Program-made: the position numbers and the translations under genes
Shown here: positions 29,701 to 41,190 of the stretch, piece after piece
Layout of the letters: each line of letters starts with the position of its first letter
Position numbering within the stretch: the first letter of the stretch is position 1
Notes under the pieces: model-generated
Seen by the model: only the letters and a program-made list of their open reading frames with translations
The model's database searches: none
What the model was told of the DNA's origin: nothing
Assembly: GCA_016711505.1 (NCBI GenBank)
Contig: JADJSV010000002.1
Location: 372,001 to 436,000, forward strand
Length of the DNA stretch: 64,000 nt
Reading direction: 5' to 3'
From: Bacteroidota bacterium
GTDB lineage: Bacteria; Bacteroidota; Bacteroidia; AKYH767-A; 2013-40CM-41-45

Positions 29701-32700
29701 AATGGTGCACAAAATAATACGATCAAAAATTGTGTTGTTACATTGAACAGAGTAAATAACGCATCTGGTTCAGGTCCAATGGTAGAAGGTTCAATCGGTA
29801 TCAATGTTGTTAACTCAACAAATACTGCTGCGGTAACTTCATTGACTCCTACAACAGTTGACGGAACAAACTCAAATAACAAGTTCTACGGAAACACAAT
29901 TCAGAATGTAAACTACGGTATCGTGATCAACGGTTTCGCAGCAGCAACGCCATTCACACTAGGTGATACAGGAAACGATATCGGTTCAGTTGCCGGTAAC
30001 AACATCCTGAACTTTGGTGGTGCAGCATCAGCAGCAAATCCTTCAGCAGGTATTCGTGTTAACAATCAGTGGGGAGTAATTATCTCTAACAACACTGTAA
30101 ATAACAACAATGGCTCTGGTGTAAATCACGTAACAATCCTTCGTGGTATATATGGTGAAGCAGGTACAAGTGCAAATGCAACTATTACTAATAACTTAGT
30201 TACATTAACATCAGGTGCTACAACTGCAATCACAAGAGGTATAGAGAATATTATTGGATCAACAGCTGCTTCAAATACAGTTGATTTGAACGGTAATACA
30301 GTAGTTATTAACTCTTCTACACTTACAACTGGAGTTGTTACAGGTATCTTGAATACTGCAACAGCTGCAACAGTAAATATGAATGGTAATACTCTTCAAA
30401 ACTGGACATTAAGTGGAACAGCAATTGACCTTGGAATTTCCGGAGGTACACCTACTACACTTAATATTAATAATAACCTGATCAGTAACATTAACCGTAC
30501 AGGTGTTAGTGGAACTCAAAGAGGTATTATTGCGGGTAGTCCGGCTACAATGAATGTAGGTAACAACGTTATTGATGGAATATCATTCTCTGCTGCAACT
30601 TCAACAGGTAGTATTGATGGTATCTACAATCTTGCTTCTGCAGTCACTGTAAATATTACTAATAACATCGTACGCAATCTATCAACGCCAACAACTGGTA
30701 CACTTACAGGTATCCGTGAAAACACGGTAGCTGGTACAAAAACGATCAGTTCTAATCAGGTTTATGGATTCACAACTACATCAGGTGGTGTCGGTGGTGC
30801 TTCTATGAACGGTATCGTTTGTACAGTAGGAAACGTAAATATGAGCAGTAATGATGTTCACTCATTGAATAGTACCGGTACAACAGGTGGTACAGGTGGA
30901 ACTATCGCAGGTATTACATCTGCAGGTGGTACAACTAATAACATCTTTAAAAACAAGGTTTATGATTTATCATCAACTTCAACTGGTCCTTCAGTTTGGG
31001 GTATCTTCTTAAACGGAGCTACTACAAATAACGTTTACAACAACGCTATTGCTGATCTACGTGCACCGGCTGCAACAGGAACAATTTCTGTTGCCGGTAT
31101 CAATGCTAACGGAGGAACTACTGACAATATCGTATTCAACTCAGTTCATTTAAATGCAACTTCAAGTGGTGCTAACTTCAGCACTTCTGCGATGTATTCA
31201 TCTGCAACTCCGACTACGATCGTTCTTCGTAACAACATCTTTGTAAATAATTCAACTCCGAATGGTACGGGTGTAGCTTCTGCTTACCGTCGTACTGCTG
31301 CAGCGTTAACTAACTACTCAAGCTTGTCTAATAACAACTTGTTCTGGGCAGGTGCAACGCCTTCAGCAACTACTGCGATATTCTATGATGGAACAACAGC
31401 TCAGGCAACTTTAGCTAACTTCCAGACATTAGTAGCAACTCGTGATAATTCATCAGTTACAGAAAATCCGGCATTCATCAGCACAACAGGTTCTTCAGTT
31501 GATTTCTTACAAATCACTGCAGGTACTTCAGTTGCTGAAAGTGGTGGTGTGAATATCACAGGTATCACAGACGACTTCGCATCGGTAATCCGTGCAGGTA
31601 ACCCTGGATATCTTGGAACAGGAACAGCTCCTGATATCGGAGCACGTGAATTTGAAGGAACTAACCCGGTAGCTTGTACAACGGTTGACGCAGGTGTTAT
31701 TTCAACATCTCCTGCATTACCGCTTACATTCTGCGGATCAGGTTCAGTTACATTCTCTACTTCAGGTATCAATACAGCTCCTGGTATCACTTACCAGTGG
31801 TCAAGTTCAGCAGTGTCAGGTGGCCCGTACACTCCAATCAGTGGAGCGACTTCACCGGCTTATGTTGCAACTGTAACTTCAACAGCTTATTATATCCTTA
31901 CAGTAACTTGTGCAAGTTCTTCTACATCAGCAGATGCAGCAGAAGTACTTGTAACAGTTAATCCGGTTCCTACAGCAGTTATTTGTCCTGCAGGTCCGGT
32001 AACATTCTGTTCAGCAACACCAACTGTATTGACAGCATCAACGTCAGCAACAACTCCGGCATACCAATGGTCGTTAAATGGTACAACGGTTTCAGGAGCG
32101 ACAGCAAGCACATTTACTCCGCTTGCATCTGGTTCATATACTGTTATAGTAACTGAAAACGGATGTGCATTTACTTCTACAGCAGTAGCGGTTACTATTA
32201 ATGTTACTCCAACAACAACTGCATCTGCTAGTTCTAATAACCTTTGTGGTCCTGGAACTATTGATTTGAATGCTACAACTGCAGTACTTCCTTCTGCTGT
32301 AACAACTTATTCATTCGCTGCATCTACTGCAACCTATGTTCCACTTAGTGGTGGTACAGCAAGTACAGCAGTCGGAGATGATGTGTTCGAGGCAAGTGTT
32401 CCAATTGGATTTACATTTATGTACAATGGTTCTCCATTTACAACATTCGGTATTACATCGAATGGTGCAATTCAAATGGGTTCAGTTGCAGCTTCTCAGA
32501 TCACGAATACATTAGCAACAGTTGCTAATATAATCGGACCAATGTGGGAAGACGATAATAGCACTAACGGTGTAATTTCATATTTAACAACCGGAACTGC
32601 TCCAAATAGAGTTTGTACAGTTGATTACTTTAACATGTCAATTGGTGGAAGTGGAAGCACAGCCAATCCAGTTTGTAATTTCCAGATCAGAATGCACGAG

Positions 32701-35700
32701 AATGGTACAATTGAATTCCATTATGGAAACCTTGTAGCAAATACATTATCTGCATCGATTGGTATTACAGGTGCTGTTGGAAGTTATATCAGCGTAACAC
32801 CTGCCGTAACGCCAACTACATCATCTGCAACTCCTAATAATTCAATTAATAGTGTAGTAGATATTCCAACAGGAACTCTATATACATTCACTCCTCCATC
32901 AGCTACATACTCTTGGACATCAGATCCAGCGGGCTTCACTTCTTCGACTCAGAATAATACAGGAGTTGCAGTAAGTGGAACAACAACTTACACAGTTGTT
33001 GTGTCAAGTGGAGCAGGATGTACATCAAGTTCAAGTGTTCTTGTTACAGTTGCAGCTCCATTAGTAGTTACTATACCTACAGACGTTTATGTTTGTACTG
33101 GTCAGACTTCATCAGTAGCTGCTACAGCAGTTGGTGGTGGTCTTCCTTATACTTATCAGTGGTATGATGTAACTGCTACACCGGTTTCAGGTCAGACAAG
33201 CGCAACACTTTCAATTGTGATGTCAGGAACAGCAGATGAAGCTTATTATGTAGAAGTATCAGATGCTTGTGGAAATATTGAAACTTCAGGCTTCGTTACT
33301 TTACATGATCAACCATATCCAACAGTTGCCGTTTCGCCTTCAACATCAGGAATCTGTGTTACAGGTTCATCAACGTTGACAGCAAGTGGTGCAACAACAT
33401 ACTCTTGGACACCGGCTGGTTCACTTAACGTGGCTACAGGTGCAACAGTAATTGCATCACCAACAGCAAACACAGTGTATACCGTAACAGGTACAACTAA
33501 TGGTTGTTCTTCAACTGCAACAGCAACTGTTAATTATGGAACTCCTATAATTGACGCACTTGCTACTGCAACACCTCCTTCAGTATGTGCCGGTGGTACA
33601 ACTCAATTACAAGGAAGTGGTGTTAGTTTCTATCCTTATCAAGCGATCAAAATCACAGAAGTAACGCTATTTAGTGGTGGAACAGGTCAAACGCCTTCTT
33701 ATCCAGTACATATCGGAACTGGTGATGCTGATTATGTAGAGCTTACAAACATCTCTTCAACATCTGTCGATATCAGTGGATTTACATTTGCTGATTATTC
33801 TAGCAACTCTGCAACAGCGACACATCCATATACATTTGCTTCAGGTACAATTGTACCGGCAGGTGGTGTGGTAGTAGTGAAGATGGGAACAGGAACAGAT
33901 TCTCCTAGCAACCTATTCTTCTGCACAGGTGGTACAACATCATATAGCTCAGGCGGTTTAGTTGGAATTGTAATCAAATCCGGTTCAATTGTAGCTGATG
34001 CTGTTGGCTTAAACAGTGGTTATGTGTTTAACGCAGGTACAGGTGTTACTGCTACTGACTGGACAGGATTTGCATCTTCACCAAGTGGAAATGCAGGTAC
34101 AGTAAGAACAGCAGCAATTGATAACAATTCCGGTTCAGACTGGGTTGCTTCGTCTGTTACTGCTCAGAGTATCGGAACAAACAACGGTGGATTTACTCCG
34201 CTTTCAGGTGGCACGATCACATATAGCTGGTCGCCATCAGCAAGTTTGGATGATCCGAATATTTCAAATCCAATCGCTACACCTCCAACAGGAACGACTG
34301 TTTACACAGTTACAATGACAAATCCTGGTGGATGTACAGCTACAGCTACAGTTAGTGTTGATGCAGGTACATTACCTACAGTAACATTAGGCGGTGCTGA
34401 TGTATGTACTGGTGGTTCAACTACTCTTACTGCAACAGTATTAGGTGGTGGAGCTCCATACACGTATGAATTCGGTGACGGTGTTGGTTTCACACCTCCA
34501 CAAGCCGGAAATACGTTTGCGATTTCTCCAACAACTACAACATTATATACTGTAGTAGTAACTGATAATTGTGGTAACACAACTTCAGCAACTCATACAA
34601 TAACTGTTAATCCTATTCCTACAGTTGCTATTACGCCAACTGCTTCAGGATACTGTGTAACAGGTTCTGTAAGTATGACTGCATCAGGTGCTACTACGTA
34701 CACTTGGTCACCGGCAACGGGATTGAGCGCAACAACAGGAGCTACAGTTACAGCGACTCCAACAGCTTCAACTACTTATACTGTTACAGGTACAAGTTTA
34801 GGTTGTTCTGCTACAGCTACTAATACAGTAGAAGTAGGGGTTGCGATTACAAGTATCACTGCGACTGCTACACCAAACAGTATTTGTGTAGGCGGAACAT
34901 CACAACTGAATTCAGTTGCAACTGCTCCACTTCCTAGCACTGTAAATGTTTATACATTCTCAGCAGGAACAGGTACTACACTTGATCCAATGACAGGTGC
35001 TACACAAGTAATTGGTTCAAGTAATGATGATACACCAACAGGTGCTCCGGCTTCAATTGGATTCAACTTCAGCTTCAACGGTACATCATACAATCAGTAT
35101 TCTGTATCTCCTGACGGATGGATCTTATTAGGTGGTGCAACAGCAACAAGCTCATTTAGCAATGGAGTTGCTCTTACTACTAACATACCGAAGATCTATC
35201 CAATTTGGGATGACCTTGCAACAGGAACTGACGGAAACGTACAGACTCTTGTAACAGGAACAGCTCCAAACAGAATCTTCATTGTACAATGGTTTGTAAC
35301 TATGCCACGTGTATTAGCTGGCCCAGCCAACTCTACATTCCAGGCTTGGTTGTATGAAACATCAAACAAAATCGAATTCCGTTATGGAACGATGGGAAAT
35401 ACAGGTTCAGCATCAGGTGGTTTAACTGCAGGTGCAACTAACTTCCAGAGTTTGACTTTCGCAACAAATACAGCAAGTACTGCTGCAGCGAATGATGGAA
35501 ATGCTGCATCTCCAAGTGCAGGAACAATCTATACATTCAATGCACCATCACAAGCTATAACTTATAGCTGGTCGCCTTCTGTTGATCTGGATAACGCTTC
35601 AATAGCAAATCCAATCGCAACACCAACTGCAACTACAACTTATACAGTTACTGCAAGCACAAATGGTGGTTGTACAGCGAGTGCTACAGTTGAAGTATTA

Positions 35701-38700
35701 GTAGGTGTTCCGCCATCAGTAACATTGAATGCTTCGCCATTGAATGTTTGTTCAGGTGGTACTACTACTCTTACAGCTACAGTAACAGGTGGTGGAGCTC
35801 CATACACATATGAATTCGGTGACGGTGTTGGTTTCACACCACCACAAGCCGGAAATTCATTCGTTGTAACTCCAACTGCTGCTACTACATATACTGTGAT
35901 CGTAACTGACGCTTGTGGTGCAACTACAAGTGCAACAGTAAACGTAACAGTAGGTGCTGCTCCAACAATAACAGCTACAAGTTCTGCAGGTGGATATTGT
36001 AATACAGGTACAGTTACATTAACTGCTGCCGGAGGCGTTACTTATGTATGGTCACCAGCTACAGCTCTTTCTGCAACTACAGGTACTTCAGTAGATGCTT
36101 CTCCAACTACAACAACTACTTATACTGTTGTTGGAACGAGTGCAGACGGTTGTACAGCTTCGACTACAATAACAGTAACAGTTTCAACTGTTGCTCCTCC
36201 ATCACCGGTAGTAACTGGATATTCAATCTGTACAGGAGCTAGTATCCCTACAGGTGAGGGTCTTGTTGCTAACTGTGGTACAGTAACAACAACAACAACA
36301 ACTCATGCATTCGGTGGTGCTCCGTTCTTAGTAATAGGAACTTACCCGGTTGTAACAACTGTTAGTACACTTACAGTACCGGCATTACCTGCAGGTGCAG
36401 TAGTTCAGTCAGCAGTTCTTCGTATGACAGGTGTTCAGGCACTTGCGCCATATTCATGGGCTTCAGATATTCGCCTAGGATTATCAGGTGATTATATTCT
36501 TGGTCCTGGATCAATCTCAACTGCGACAGGCCCGGCTAACTTTGCACCGTTTGATATTCCACTTACAGGATATTCTCAAACGTCTGCAGCTACATTTAAC
36601 CTTATTTTAGGTGACGAACTTGATGACAATGGTACAGGTGACTTAGCAGTATTCAGCTCTGAGATCATTATCACATACACAGTTTCTTCTTCTTCACTTA
36701 ACTGGTTTACAGCTTCAACAGGCGGTACTTCTATCAGCACTGACCCAACTCTTGATCCAATCGGATTAGCAGGTTCAGGTCTTGCAGATTCAAACACTCC
36801 TGGAATCTATACATTCTATGCAGAGTGTAGCAATGGTTTCTGTACTAGCCCACGTGTACCTGTTACACTAAGCATTGGACAGACATTATCAGTTACAGCG
36901 GCATCAGACGTAACTTCAACTTGTACAGGTGCATCAGTAGCATTAAGTTCTACAGTAGTAGGTGGTGGTCAGCCATACACTTATTCTTGGAGCGATGGTA
37001 CTAACGTAATCGGTACAACAGCTTCATTGAGCACAGTGATCGCAGGAAATACTACATACACAGTTACAGTAACTGATGATTGTGGTGCTACTGCTTCAAG
37101 TTCAGTGAGCGTAACTACATTACCTTCACCAACAGTTGGTGTTACACCTACATCTGCTGCATTCTGTGCAGTTCCTGCAGGCGGTTCAGTAGTTCTTACT
37201 GCAAACGGTGCTGTATCATATGAATGGTCGCCGATCACAGGATTGAACAATTCAACGATCAATCCGGTAACAGCTTCTCCGACTACAACTACGATCTATA
37301 CAGTAGTAGGAACAGCAGCTAACGGTTGTACAGCTTCGGCTACAACAACTGTAACAGTTGGTCTTCCTGTAAATGCTTCTGCAACGGCAACTCCAACAAA
37401 CATCTGTTCAGGTGCAACTTCACAGTTGCAGGCATCGGGTGCTTCAGTTGGTTCAGCACTTCTATTCACAGAAGTAGTATTGTTCAGAACTGGTACAGGT
37501 GCAACTCCAACTTATCCGGCAGCTATTACAGGTGCTGACTTAGTTGAGATCACTAACATTTCAACAGCTTCTGTTGATGTGAGCGGTTATCAGTTCTTCG
37601 ATTATACTTCTGCTTCAACTACTGCAAATCACGCTTATACATTCCTTCCAGGAACTATTATCCCTGCAGGTGGTGTGTTAACGTTAAATCTTGGTACAGG
37701 AACAGATTCACCGGTAGACCTATATTTCAATACAGGTGGTACGAATGATTCTTACTCTTCAGGTACAAACCTGGGTTGGTACTTAAATCAGGTTCTCAGA
37801 TTATCGATGTAGTAGCAACGAATACTTATTCATTCAATGCTGGTACTGGTGTAACTGCGGCTGACTGGACAACAAATGCTCCATCTGCAAGTGGTTTTGC
37901 CGGAACAAGAAGAGTTGTTTCAATTGATAATAACGTAGGTGGCGACTGGTTACAGTCTAATACAACAACTAACGTAATGAACGTTGGAACAAACAATGGT
38001 GGATTTGTATCACCTGCAGTTCCTTCATTCACTTATAGCTGGTCTCCGGCTACTGACTTGTCAAGTACAACAATTGCGAATCCGGTTGCAGGTCCATTAA
38101 CTGGCCCGGCTACGGTTACTTATACAGTTACAGTTACTGAAGCAGGTGGATGTACTTCTACTGCAACAGCAACGATCAATGTTGGTCAACCACTTAGCGT
38201 TACTGCCGCTTCAAGTAACAATAACTTCTGTCAGAATGGTACAGCAACCAATACACTTAACAGCTCCGATCACAGGTGGTGGTTCTCCATACACTTATTC
38301 TTGGAGTGATGGTACTAGCGTTGTTGGTACAACTTCACCATTATCAGTTATAGCTCCGGTTGGAACAACAACATACACAGTAACAGTTACTGATGCATGT
38401 TTGAATACAGCTACTGCAACTGTTGCAGTTGTTGCTAATGTTGTTCCGGTTGTTACAGTTTCAGGAAACGCTCCGGTTTGTGGAAGTGGTTCATTGACAC
38501 TTACAGCTTCAGGCGCTACAAGCTATGCTTGGTCACCTGCAACTGGTCTGAATTTTACAATACAGCAACAGTAATTTCAACTCCGACTGCTTCTATTACT
38601 TATACAGTAGTAGGAACGATTGGAACTTGTACAGCTTCTACAACAGTACCGGTTATTCTTTATCCTGCTACAACTGTAACAGCAACTGCTGATGTAACAA

Positions 38701-41099
38701 CAGGTTGTTCTCCATTGAGTACAACATTGCATGCAGTAAGTACTTCATCATGGAGCTCCAGTCTTTATAGCTTCTCGGGTTCACCCGGTACATTTACACC
38801 GATCACAGGAACTACAGTTACTTTAGCAACAGGTGATGATGGTCACACTGGTAACCTTCCTATTGGTTTCTCATTCGCTTATAATGGTACTACATTTACT
38901 GTATTCCGGTATCTCCTAACAATGGATCATTAGAAATGGGTCAAACCGGTTAAGCTTCTCGAATTCTTCGCAACTATTAATACGTGCAAGTGATCGGTCC
39001 AATCTGGGATGATAATAACCTGGCAACTGGAACGATCTCAATACCTACTTAGGAACATCCCAAATACATTAACAGTTCAGTGGAAGGAATGCATGCAATT
39101 GGGAATAGGGTTCTACAACCAACCCAACAATTGATATCCAGGTTAAGCTTAAATCAGAATGGCTAAATCAAGTTTATATATGGTCCAACACTTACTGCGC
39201 TAATCTGCGCCAACTGCTTCAATTGGTCTATCAGGAGCTGTGGGTAACTTTATTAGTGTTACTCCTGCAACGCCAGCAAGTTCTTCTACTGCAAGTATCG
39301 TAACAGCAAACAATTCAATTGCTTCTGCTACAGATATTCCAACAGGAACTATCTACACATTTACACCTCCTGCATTACGTTACTCTTGGAGTCCTACAAC
39401 AAACTTGACAGGTTCTACAACTGCTGATCCTACAATTACAGGATTGACATCTACAACTACTTACACTGTTACAGCAACAGGTGCGGGTGGATGTACAGGA
39501 ACTGCTACTGTTACGTTAACTGTTCAACCAACAGTTGCAGATCCAACAGTAACAGCTACACCTTCAGGAACAGTTTGTCCTGGAACATCAGTATTACTTG
39601 ATGCAGGTGCTGGTTATACTAACTACTTATGGTCTAATGGTGCTACAACTCAGACAACAACAGTTACTCCTTCAGCAACTACAACTTACACTGTAATTGT
39701 GGATAATGGACCGAGTTCATGTTCAGCGTCTGGTTCTATAACAGTAAATACATTTACTGTTGCTACAGCTTCAATTGTTGATCCGGGTCCATTCTGTACT
39801 CCAGGTTCAGCTACATTGAGCGTAACACCATCATTCAGCTCATATCTATGGTCAACTACAGCAACAACTCCAACGATCTCAATTTCGACTGGTGGATTGT
39901 ACTCAGTAACAGTTACTGATGCTAACGGTTGTTCTCAGACTGCAAGCTTTACAGCAGTTTCTAATCCATTCCCTCCAACAGCTGTCATTACCTCTTCAGG
40001 TGGATATAGCCTATGTTGGGATGGAGTAACTCCTGCAAGTATTACACTTACGGCAGACATCACAGGTGCAGATCCTGGATCAACGATCCAATGGTTTGAT
40101 GAAAACTTCAGTACGACTCCGTCAATCACATTGACATCTACATCTACTGACTTCGTTAACATCTCGAATCCATTAGTATTGTTATTCAATGTTACATCTC
40201 CTGCCGGTTGTGTTACAACTTCAAACGTTGTTTCAGTAGCGAATGATATTACTCCGATCATCACTTCACTTTCTGCAACTACAGGTTGTAACGGTGATGT
40301 GATCACAATCACGGGTAGTGCATTCACAGGTGAATTGTTCACTGGACCTTCAGCTATATTGTTCAATGGTACTCCTGCGCCATCATTTACTTTCGTAGAT
40401 GATAACACGATCACTGTAACAGTTCCTGCGGGAGCTACAACAGGTCCGATCACAGTAGTATCAGGTGCAGGTAACTGTACAGCAGTTAGCGGAACATTCA
40501 CAGTTGCTTGTGGATCTCCAATGACGATCAACCTTACTGCTTACTTACAAGGTTACTACTTAGGTGCAGGTACTATGCAACCGGTTTTAGCAAATCAATT
40601 TGTACCGGGAGCTACAGGTGCTGAAACGGATACTATCACAGTTGAGATCTATGATGCTTCAACATTCTTACTTGCTGGTTCAGCAAAAGCGGTGTTGATG
40701 ACAGATGGTTCTGCAACGGCTGTTGTTTATGGTTCTGATGGTCAATATTACATTGCTATCCGTCACCGTAACAGCATCCTTACTTGGTCATCAGTTGATA
40801 TCGCTCTTGCAACAGCAACTCCTGCTTCGTATGACTTCAGTTCATCTCTTGCCAATGTATTCTCTGGCTGGATGGCTGATGACTTTAGCGAAGGTATCTA
40901 CTCAATCTTCACGGGTGATATTAACCAGGATGAATTCGTTGATGCAGCAGATTTCCCTCAATATGATAACGATAATGCAGCGGGTGCTTGTTGTGATTAT
41001 TATGTAACAGACTTGAATGGCGACGGCTTCGTAGATGCTGCTGACTTCCCGTCTTATGATAACAATAACTCGGCTGGGGTATTCTCAATCCATCCATAA
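23703..41099 (+). CDS. giant multidomain secreted adhesin with dockerin-like C-terminus (frame broken in many places)
   Basis: About 5,800 residues when joined. The N-terminus [17 protein letters not shown] is followed by a hydrophobic signal segment ending at SWAQ. Order of modules: beta-helix module 1; an Ig-like and choice-of-anchor-J-like section; an InlB-B-like repeat (near 28560-28770); beta-helix module 2; then Ig/PKD-like repeats (YSWSPATGL...[15 protein letters not shown] type) interleaved with three copies of a nidogen-like unit and two lamin-tail-like domains; an IPT/TIG domain near 40250-40510; and a C-terminal module with two EF-like calcium loops. At least ten indels break the frame between 23.9-28.2 kb and 37.8-39.2 kb, while 28228-37812 is fully open. 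The consistent domain order across breaks suggests assembly error, not decay. It is followed by a hairpin terminator. Confidence 0.82.
23847..26190 (+). repeat. beta-helix module, copy 1 (coding)
   Basis: This encodes [16 protein letters not shown] through [12 protein letters not shown] after frame correction. It is rich in short N-x-I/V turns ([33 protein letters not shown]-like) as in right-handed parallel beta-helices. It is collinear with copy 2 in the same protein. Frame breaks lie near 23887, 24170, 24200, 24715-24960 and 25890-25935. Confidence 0.78.
26484..28040 (+). CDS. open segment of giant adhesin: anchor-J/Ig-like section
   Basis: A 518-codon open stretch of the adhesin. It contains a jelly-roll/MAM-like part ending [19 protein letters not shown], an Ig-like repeat with a Cys pair ([13 protein letters not shown] ... 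[15 protein letters not shown]), a PKD-like repeat ([18 protein letters not shown] ... [15 protein letters not shown]) and the start of a choice-of-anchor-J domain ([18 protein letters not shown]). The frame is lost near 27945 and resumes, shifted, before 28228. It should not be read as a separate gene, although gene callers may report it. Confidence 0.7.
   Translation: MMVMQQMMQCQAANRTVVAPVSLPQQVNFTGFTGSKLTAVFPNWYEAQGATTPAGTTSGWTNTTLSGTTTSKINLYSNLKVDWMVGPKFTAASSTVLEFKIAITDFASTAADPSGMQGTDDQVIVKISTDCGATWSNLQVYNAANTVSITNTLVTQSISLASYAGQDIMIAFFASEGVDDLPDYDFHIDDINIAATCSGSPTAGTASASPAGPFCGTAASTLSVAGASADIGISYQWQSSATSGSGYANVSGATITSLAISGVTTTTYYVLAVTCSNGPTTVLSNEVAIVVNAAPTAAISPSSSDLCTGSSATLTSTPSGSGETYLWSPGAATTAAVSVSPVSNTTYTVTVTSANGCTGSATAALTVRPVPTSVSASASASLVCAGGTVDLTSSAVSGETSTSTIATTDFESGLPAGWSVINGGSGNDWTATSSPSGSAHSGTSVMQYLYNSANAANSWLFTEGYALNGGTTYTITYWELTSGSFLKDLKLQLEQQLRLRLKQLHFRILVVTQRVHIL
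28228..37812 (+). CDS. largest uninterrupted segment of giant adhesin (3,194 codons)
   Basis: Open for 9.6 kb. Contents in order: a PKD-like repeat; an InlB-B-like domain ([17 protein letters not shown] ... [14 protein letters not shown]); a PKD-like block ([14 protein letters not shown]); beta-helix module 2 (29293-31666); Ig-like repeats; a nidogen-like unit (from ~32300); a lamin-tail-like domain ([18 protein letters not shown], from ~33650); a second nidogen-like unit (~34950); several PKD/Ig repeats; and a second lamin-tail-like domain ([18 protein letters not shown], from ~37460). The protein is very rich in Thr, Ser, Ala and Gly and poor in Lys and Arg, as expected for an extracellular adhesin. 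The segment has no own signal peptide; it is an internal part of the 23703-41099 gene. Confidence 0.8.
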   Translation: MQYLVPSTTFTVVASNSFGCTASATTSAVSVTSNTASISGTPNTICPTETIVLTASGSGSITGYQWNESGTPISGETASTFNATAPGSYTVSITADGCTATSAPFVITFTQYTIAASAGSNGSISPSGSVSVDCGANQTFTITPNSGYQVQDVLVDAVSVGAVTTHTFTNVTAAHTISATFSLIPCASPATANAGTDATVCSGDYTLAGSIGGAATTGTWTSSGTGTFNPSNVFGTATSYTPSGADLAAGTVTLTLTTDDPDGAGTCLAAFDDVVISLGTTISISPSCTTVLGGRTSTLTTTATNAASYLWSTSETTANITTPAVVSAGTPTYTVTATAANACTASASVTLTEVTALAGTYAIPGTGCTDFATIAASVIYMNTYGIAGAVTFNVAGGHTETANPLTNGIVMTATGTSTNTITYQKSGAGANPKVTAFGGGTGTSSSATPNGIWSLVGSDYVTIDGIDLQDNNTVNPAAMEFGYGLFKASATNGAQNNTIKNCVVTLNRVNNASGSGPMVEGSIGINVVNSTNTAAVTSLTPTTVDGTNSNNKFYGNTIQNVNYGIVINGFAAATPFTLGDTGNDIGSVAGNNILNFGGAASAANPSAGIRVNNQWGVIISNNTVNNNNGSGVNHVTILRGIYGEAGTSANATITNNLVTLTSGATTAITRGIENIIGSTAASNTVDLNGNTVVINSSTLTTGVVTGILNTATAATVNMNGNTLQNWTLSGTAIDLGISGGTPTTLNINNNLISNINRTGVSGTQRGIIAGSPATMNVGNNVIDGISFSAATSTGSIDGIYNLASAVTVNITNNIVRNLSTPTTGTLTGIRENTVAGTKTISSNQVYGFTTTSGGVGGASMNGIVCTVGNVNMSSNDVHSLNSTGTTGGTGGTIAGITSAGGTTNNIFKNKVYDLSSTSTGPSVWGIFLNGATTNNVYNNAIADLRAPAATGTISVAGINANGGTTDNIVFNSVHLNATSSGANFSTSAMYSSATPTTIVLRNNIFVNNSTPNGTGVASAYRRTAAALTNYSSLSNNNLFWAGATPSATTAIFYDGTTAQATLANFQTLVATRDNSSVTENPAFISTTGSSVDFLQITAGTSVAESGGVNITGITDDFASVIRAGNPGYLGTGTAPDIGAREFEGTNPVACTTVDAGVISTSPALPLTFCGSGSVTFSTSGINTAPGITYQWSSSAVSGGPYTPISGATSPAYVATVTSTAYYILTVTCASSSTSADAAEVLVTVNPVPTAVICPAGPVTFCSATPTVLTASTSATTPAYQWSLNGTTVSGATASTFTPLASGSYTVIVTENGCAFTSTAVAVTINVTPTTTASASSNNLCGPGTIDLNATTAVLPSAVTTYSFAASTATYVPLSGGTASTAVGDDVFEASVPIGFTFMYNGSPFTTFGITSNGAIQMGSVAASQITNTLATVANIIGPMWEDDNSTNGVISYLTTGTAPNRVCTVDYFNMSIGGSGSTANPVCNFQIRMHENGTIEFHYGNLVANTLSASIGITGAVGSYISVTPAVTPTTSSATPNNSINSVVDIPTGTLYTFTPPSATYSWTSDPAGFTSSTQNNTGVAVSGTTTYTVVVSSGAGCTSSSSVLVTVAAPLVVTIPTDVYVCTGQTSSVAATAVGGGLPYTYQWYDVTATPVSGQTSATLSIVMSGTADEAYYVEVSDACGNIETSGFVTLHDQPYPTVAVSPSTSGICVTGSSTLTASGATTYSWTPAGSLNVATGATVIASPTANTVYTVTGTTNGCSSTATATVNYGTPIIDALATATPPSVCAGGTTQLQGSGVSFYPYQAIKITEVTLFSGGTGQTPSYPVHIGTGDADYVELTNISSTSVDISGFTFADYSSNSATATHPYTFASGTIVPAGGVVVVKMGTGTDSPSNLFFCTGGTTSYSSGGLVGIVIKSGSIVADAVGLNSGYVFNAGTGVTATDWTGFASSPSGNAGTVRTAAIDNNSGSDWVASSVTAQSIGTNNGGFTPLSGGTITYSWSPSASLDDPNISNPIATPPTGTTVYTVTMTNPGGCTATATVSVDAGTLPTVTLGGADVCTGGSTTLTATVLGGGAPYTYEFGDGVGFTPPQAGNTFAISPTTTTLYTVVVTDNCGNTTSATHTITVNPIPTVAITPTASGYCVTGSVSMTASGATTYTWSPATGLSATTGATVTATPTASTTYTVTGTSLGCSATATNTVEVGVAITSITATATPNSICVGGTSQLNSVATAPLPSTVNVYTFSAGTGTTLDPMTGATQVIGSSNDDTPTGAPASIGFNFSFNGTSYNQYSVSPDGWILLGGATATSSFSNGVALTTNIPKIYPIWDDLATGTDGNVQTLVTGTAPNRIFIVQWFVTMPRVLAGPANSTFQAWLYETSNKIEFRYGTMGNTGSASGGLTAGATNFQSLTFATNTASTAAANDGNAASPSAGTIYTFNAPSQAITYSWSPSVDLDNASIANPIATPTATTTYTVTASTNGGCTASATVEVLVGVPPSVTLNASPLNVCSGGTTTLTATVTGGGAPYTYEFGDGVGFTPPQAGNSFVVTPTAATTYTVIVTDACGATTSATVNVTVGAAPTITATSSAGGYCNTGTVTLTAAGGVTYVWSPATALSATTGTSVDASPTTTTTYTVVGTSADGCTASTTITVTVSTVAPPSPVVTGYSICTGASIPTGEGLVANCGTVTTTTTTHAFGGAPFLVIGTYPVVTTVSTLTVPALPAGAVVQSAVLRMTGVQALAPYSWASDIRLGLSGDYILGPGSISTATGPANFAPFDIPLTGYSQTSAATFNLILGDELDDNGTGDLAVFSSEIIITYTVSSSSLNWFTASTGGTSISTDPTLDPIGLAGSGLADSNTPGIYTFYAECSNGFCTSPRVPVTLSIGQTLSVTAASDVTSTCTGASVALSSTVVGGGQPYTYSWSDGTNVIGTTASLSTVIAGNTTYTVTVTDDCGATASSSVSVTTLPSPTVGVTPTSAAFCAVPAGGSVVLTANGAVSYEWSPITGLNNSTINPVTASPTTTTIYTVVGTAANGCTASATTTVTVGLPVNASATATPTNICSGATSQLQASGASVGSALLFTEVVLFRTGTGATPTYPAAITGADLVEITNISTASVDVSGYQFFDYTSASTTANHAYTFLPGTIIPAGGVLTLNLGTGTDSPVDLYFNTGGTNDSYSSGTNLGWYLNQVLRLSM
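29293..31666 (+). repeat. beta-helix module, copy 2 (coding)
   Basis: This encodes [20 protein letters not shown] through [12 protein letters not shown]. Module length (2.37 kb) and internal order match copy 1 (2.34 kb), including [19 protein letters not shown] against [19 protein letters not shown] and [19 protein letters not shown] against [19 protein letters not shown]. The DNA has clearly diverged, so the duplication is not recent. Confidence 0.85.
34444..34512 (+). repeat. 69-bp near-identical coding repeat, copy 1
   Basis: This encodes [20 protein letters not shown] and differs from 35788-35856 at only two bases, although flanking sequence is much more diverged. That indicates recent gene conversion or a local duplication inside the giant adhesin. 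Confidence 0.9.
35788..35856 (+). repeat. 69-bp near-identical coding repeat, copy 2
   Basis: The partner of 34444-34512, 67 of 69 bases identical. It lies in the next PKD-like repeat block but one, spaced 1,344 bp from copy 1. Confidence 0.9.
39240..41099 (+). CDS. C-terminal open segment of giant adhesin, dockerin-like end
   Basis: The last 619 codons of the adhesin. PKD-like repeats ([36 protein letters not shown]) lead to an IPT/TIG domain ([20 protein letters not shown]). A conserved C-terminal unit follows: [19 protein letters not shown], then [20 protein letters not shown], then paired calcium-loop-like repeats [18 protein letters not shown] and [19 protein letters not shown], ending GVFSIHP. 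There is no canonical type A T9SS domain. The same unit ends the gene at 47607-48842. Before 39240 the frame is disturbed by several indels over about 300 bases. Confidence 0.82.
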   Translation: MGNFISVTPATPASSSTASIVTANNSIASATDIPTGTIYTFTPPALRYSWSPTTNLTGSTTADPTITGLTSTTTYTVTATGAGGCTGTATVTLTVQPTVADPTVTATPSGTVCPGTSVLLDAGAGYTNYLWSNGATTQTTTVTPSATTTYTVIVDNGPSSCSASGSITVNTFTVATASIVDPGPFCTPGSATLSVTPSFSSYLWSTTATTPTISISTGGLYSVTVTDANGCSQTASFTAVSNPFPPTAVITSSGGYSLCWDGVTPASITLTADITGADPGSTIQWFDENFSTTPSITLTSTSTDFVNISNPLVLLFNVTSPAGCVTTSNVVSVANDITPIITSLSATTGCNGDVITITGSAFTGELFTGPSAILFNGTPAPSFTFVDDNTITVTVPAGATTGPITVVSGAGNCTAVSGTFTVACGSPMTINLTAYLQGYYLGAGTMQPVLANQFVPGATGAETDTITVEIYDASTFLLAGSAKAVLMTDGSATAVVYGSDGQYYIAIRHRNSILTWSSVDIALATATPASYDFSSSLANVFSGWMADDFSEGIYSIFTGDINQDEFVDAADFPQYDNDNAAGACCDYYVTDLNGDGFVDAADFPSYDNNNSAGVFSIHP

Positions 41100-41106
41100 A
41101 CAGTTT

Positions 41107-41147
41107 AGAGGTGATAGAGCGGCCCAGCTCTGTCACCTCTATTCTTT
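41107..41147 (+). terminator. hairpin terminator after giant adhesin gene
   Basis: AGAGGTGATAGAGC at 41107-41120 pairs with GCTCTGTCACCTCT at 41127-41140 (one G-U pair), followed by ATTCTTTT. It lies 8 bases after the stop codon. Confidence 0.85.
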
Positions 41148-41190
41148 TATCATCTAAAAAGAAACTAACAATTAACTAAACAAACAATAC

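Noticed and set aside
29673..29882. Minus-strand frames throughout the giant adhesin
   Set aside because: Val/Pro-rich antisense shadows of Thr/Ala-rich repeats; no start context or features.
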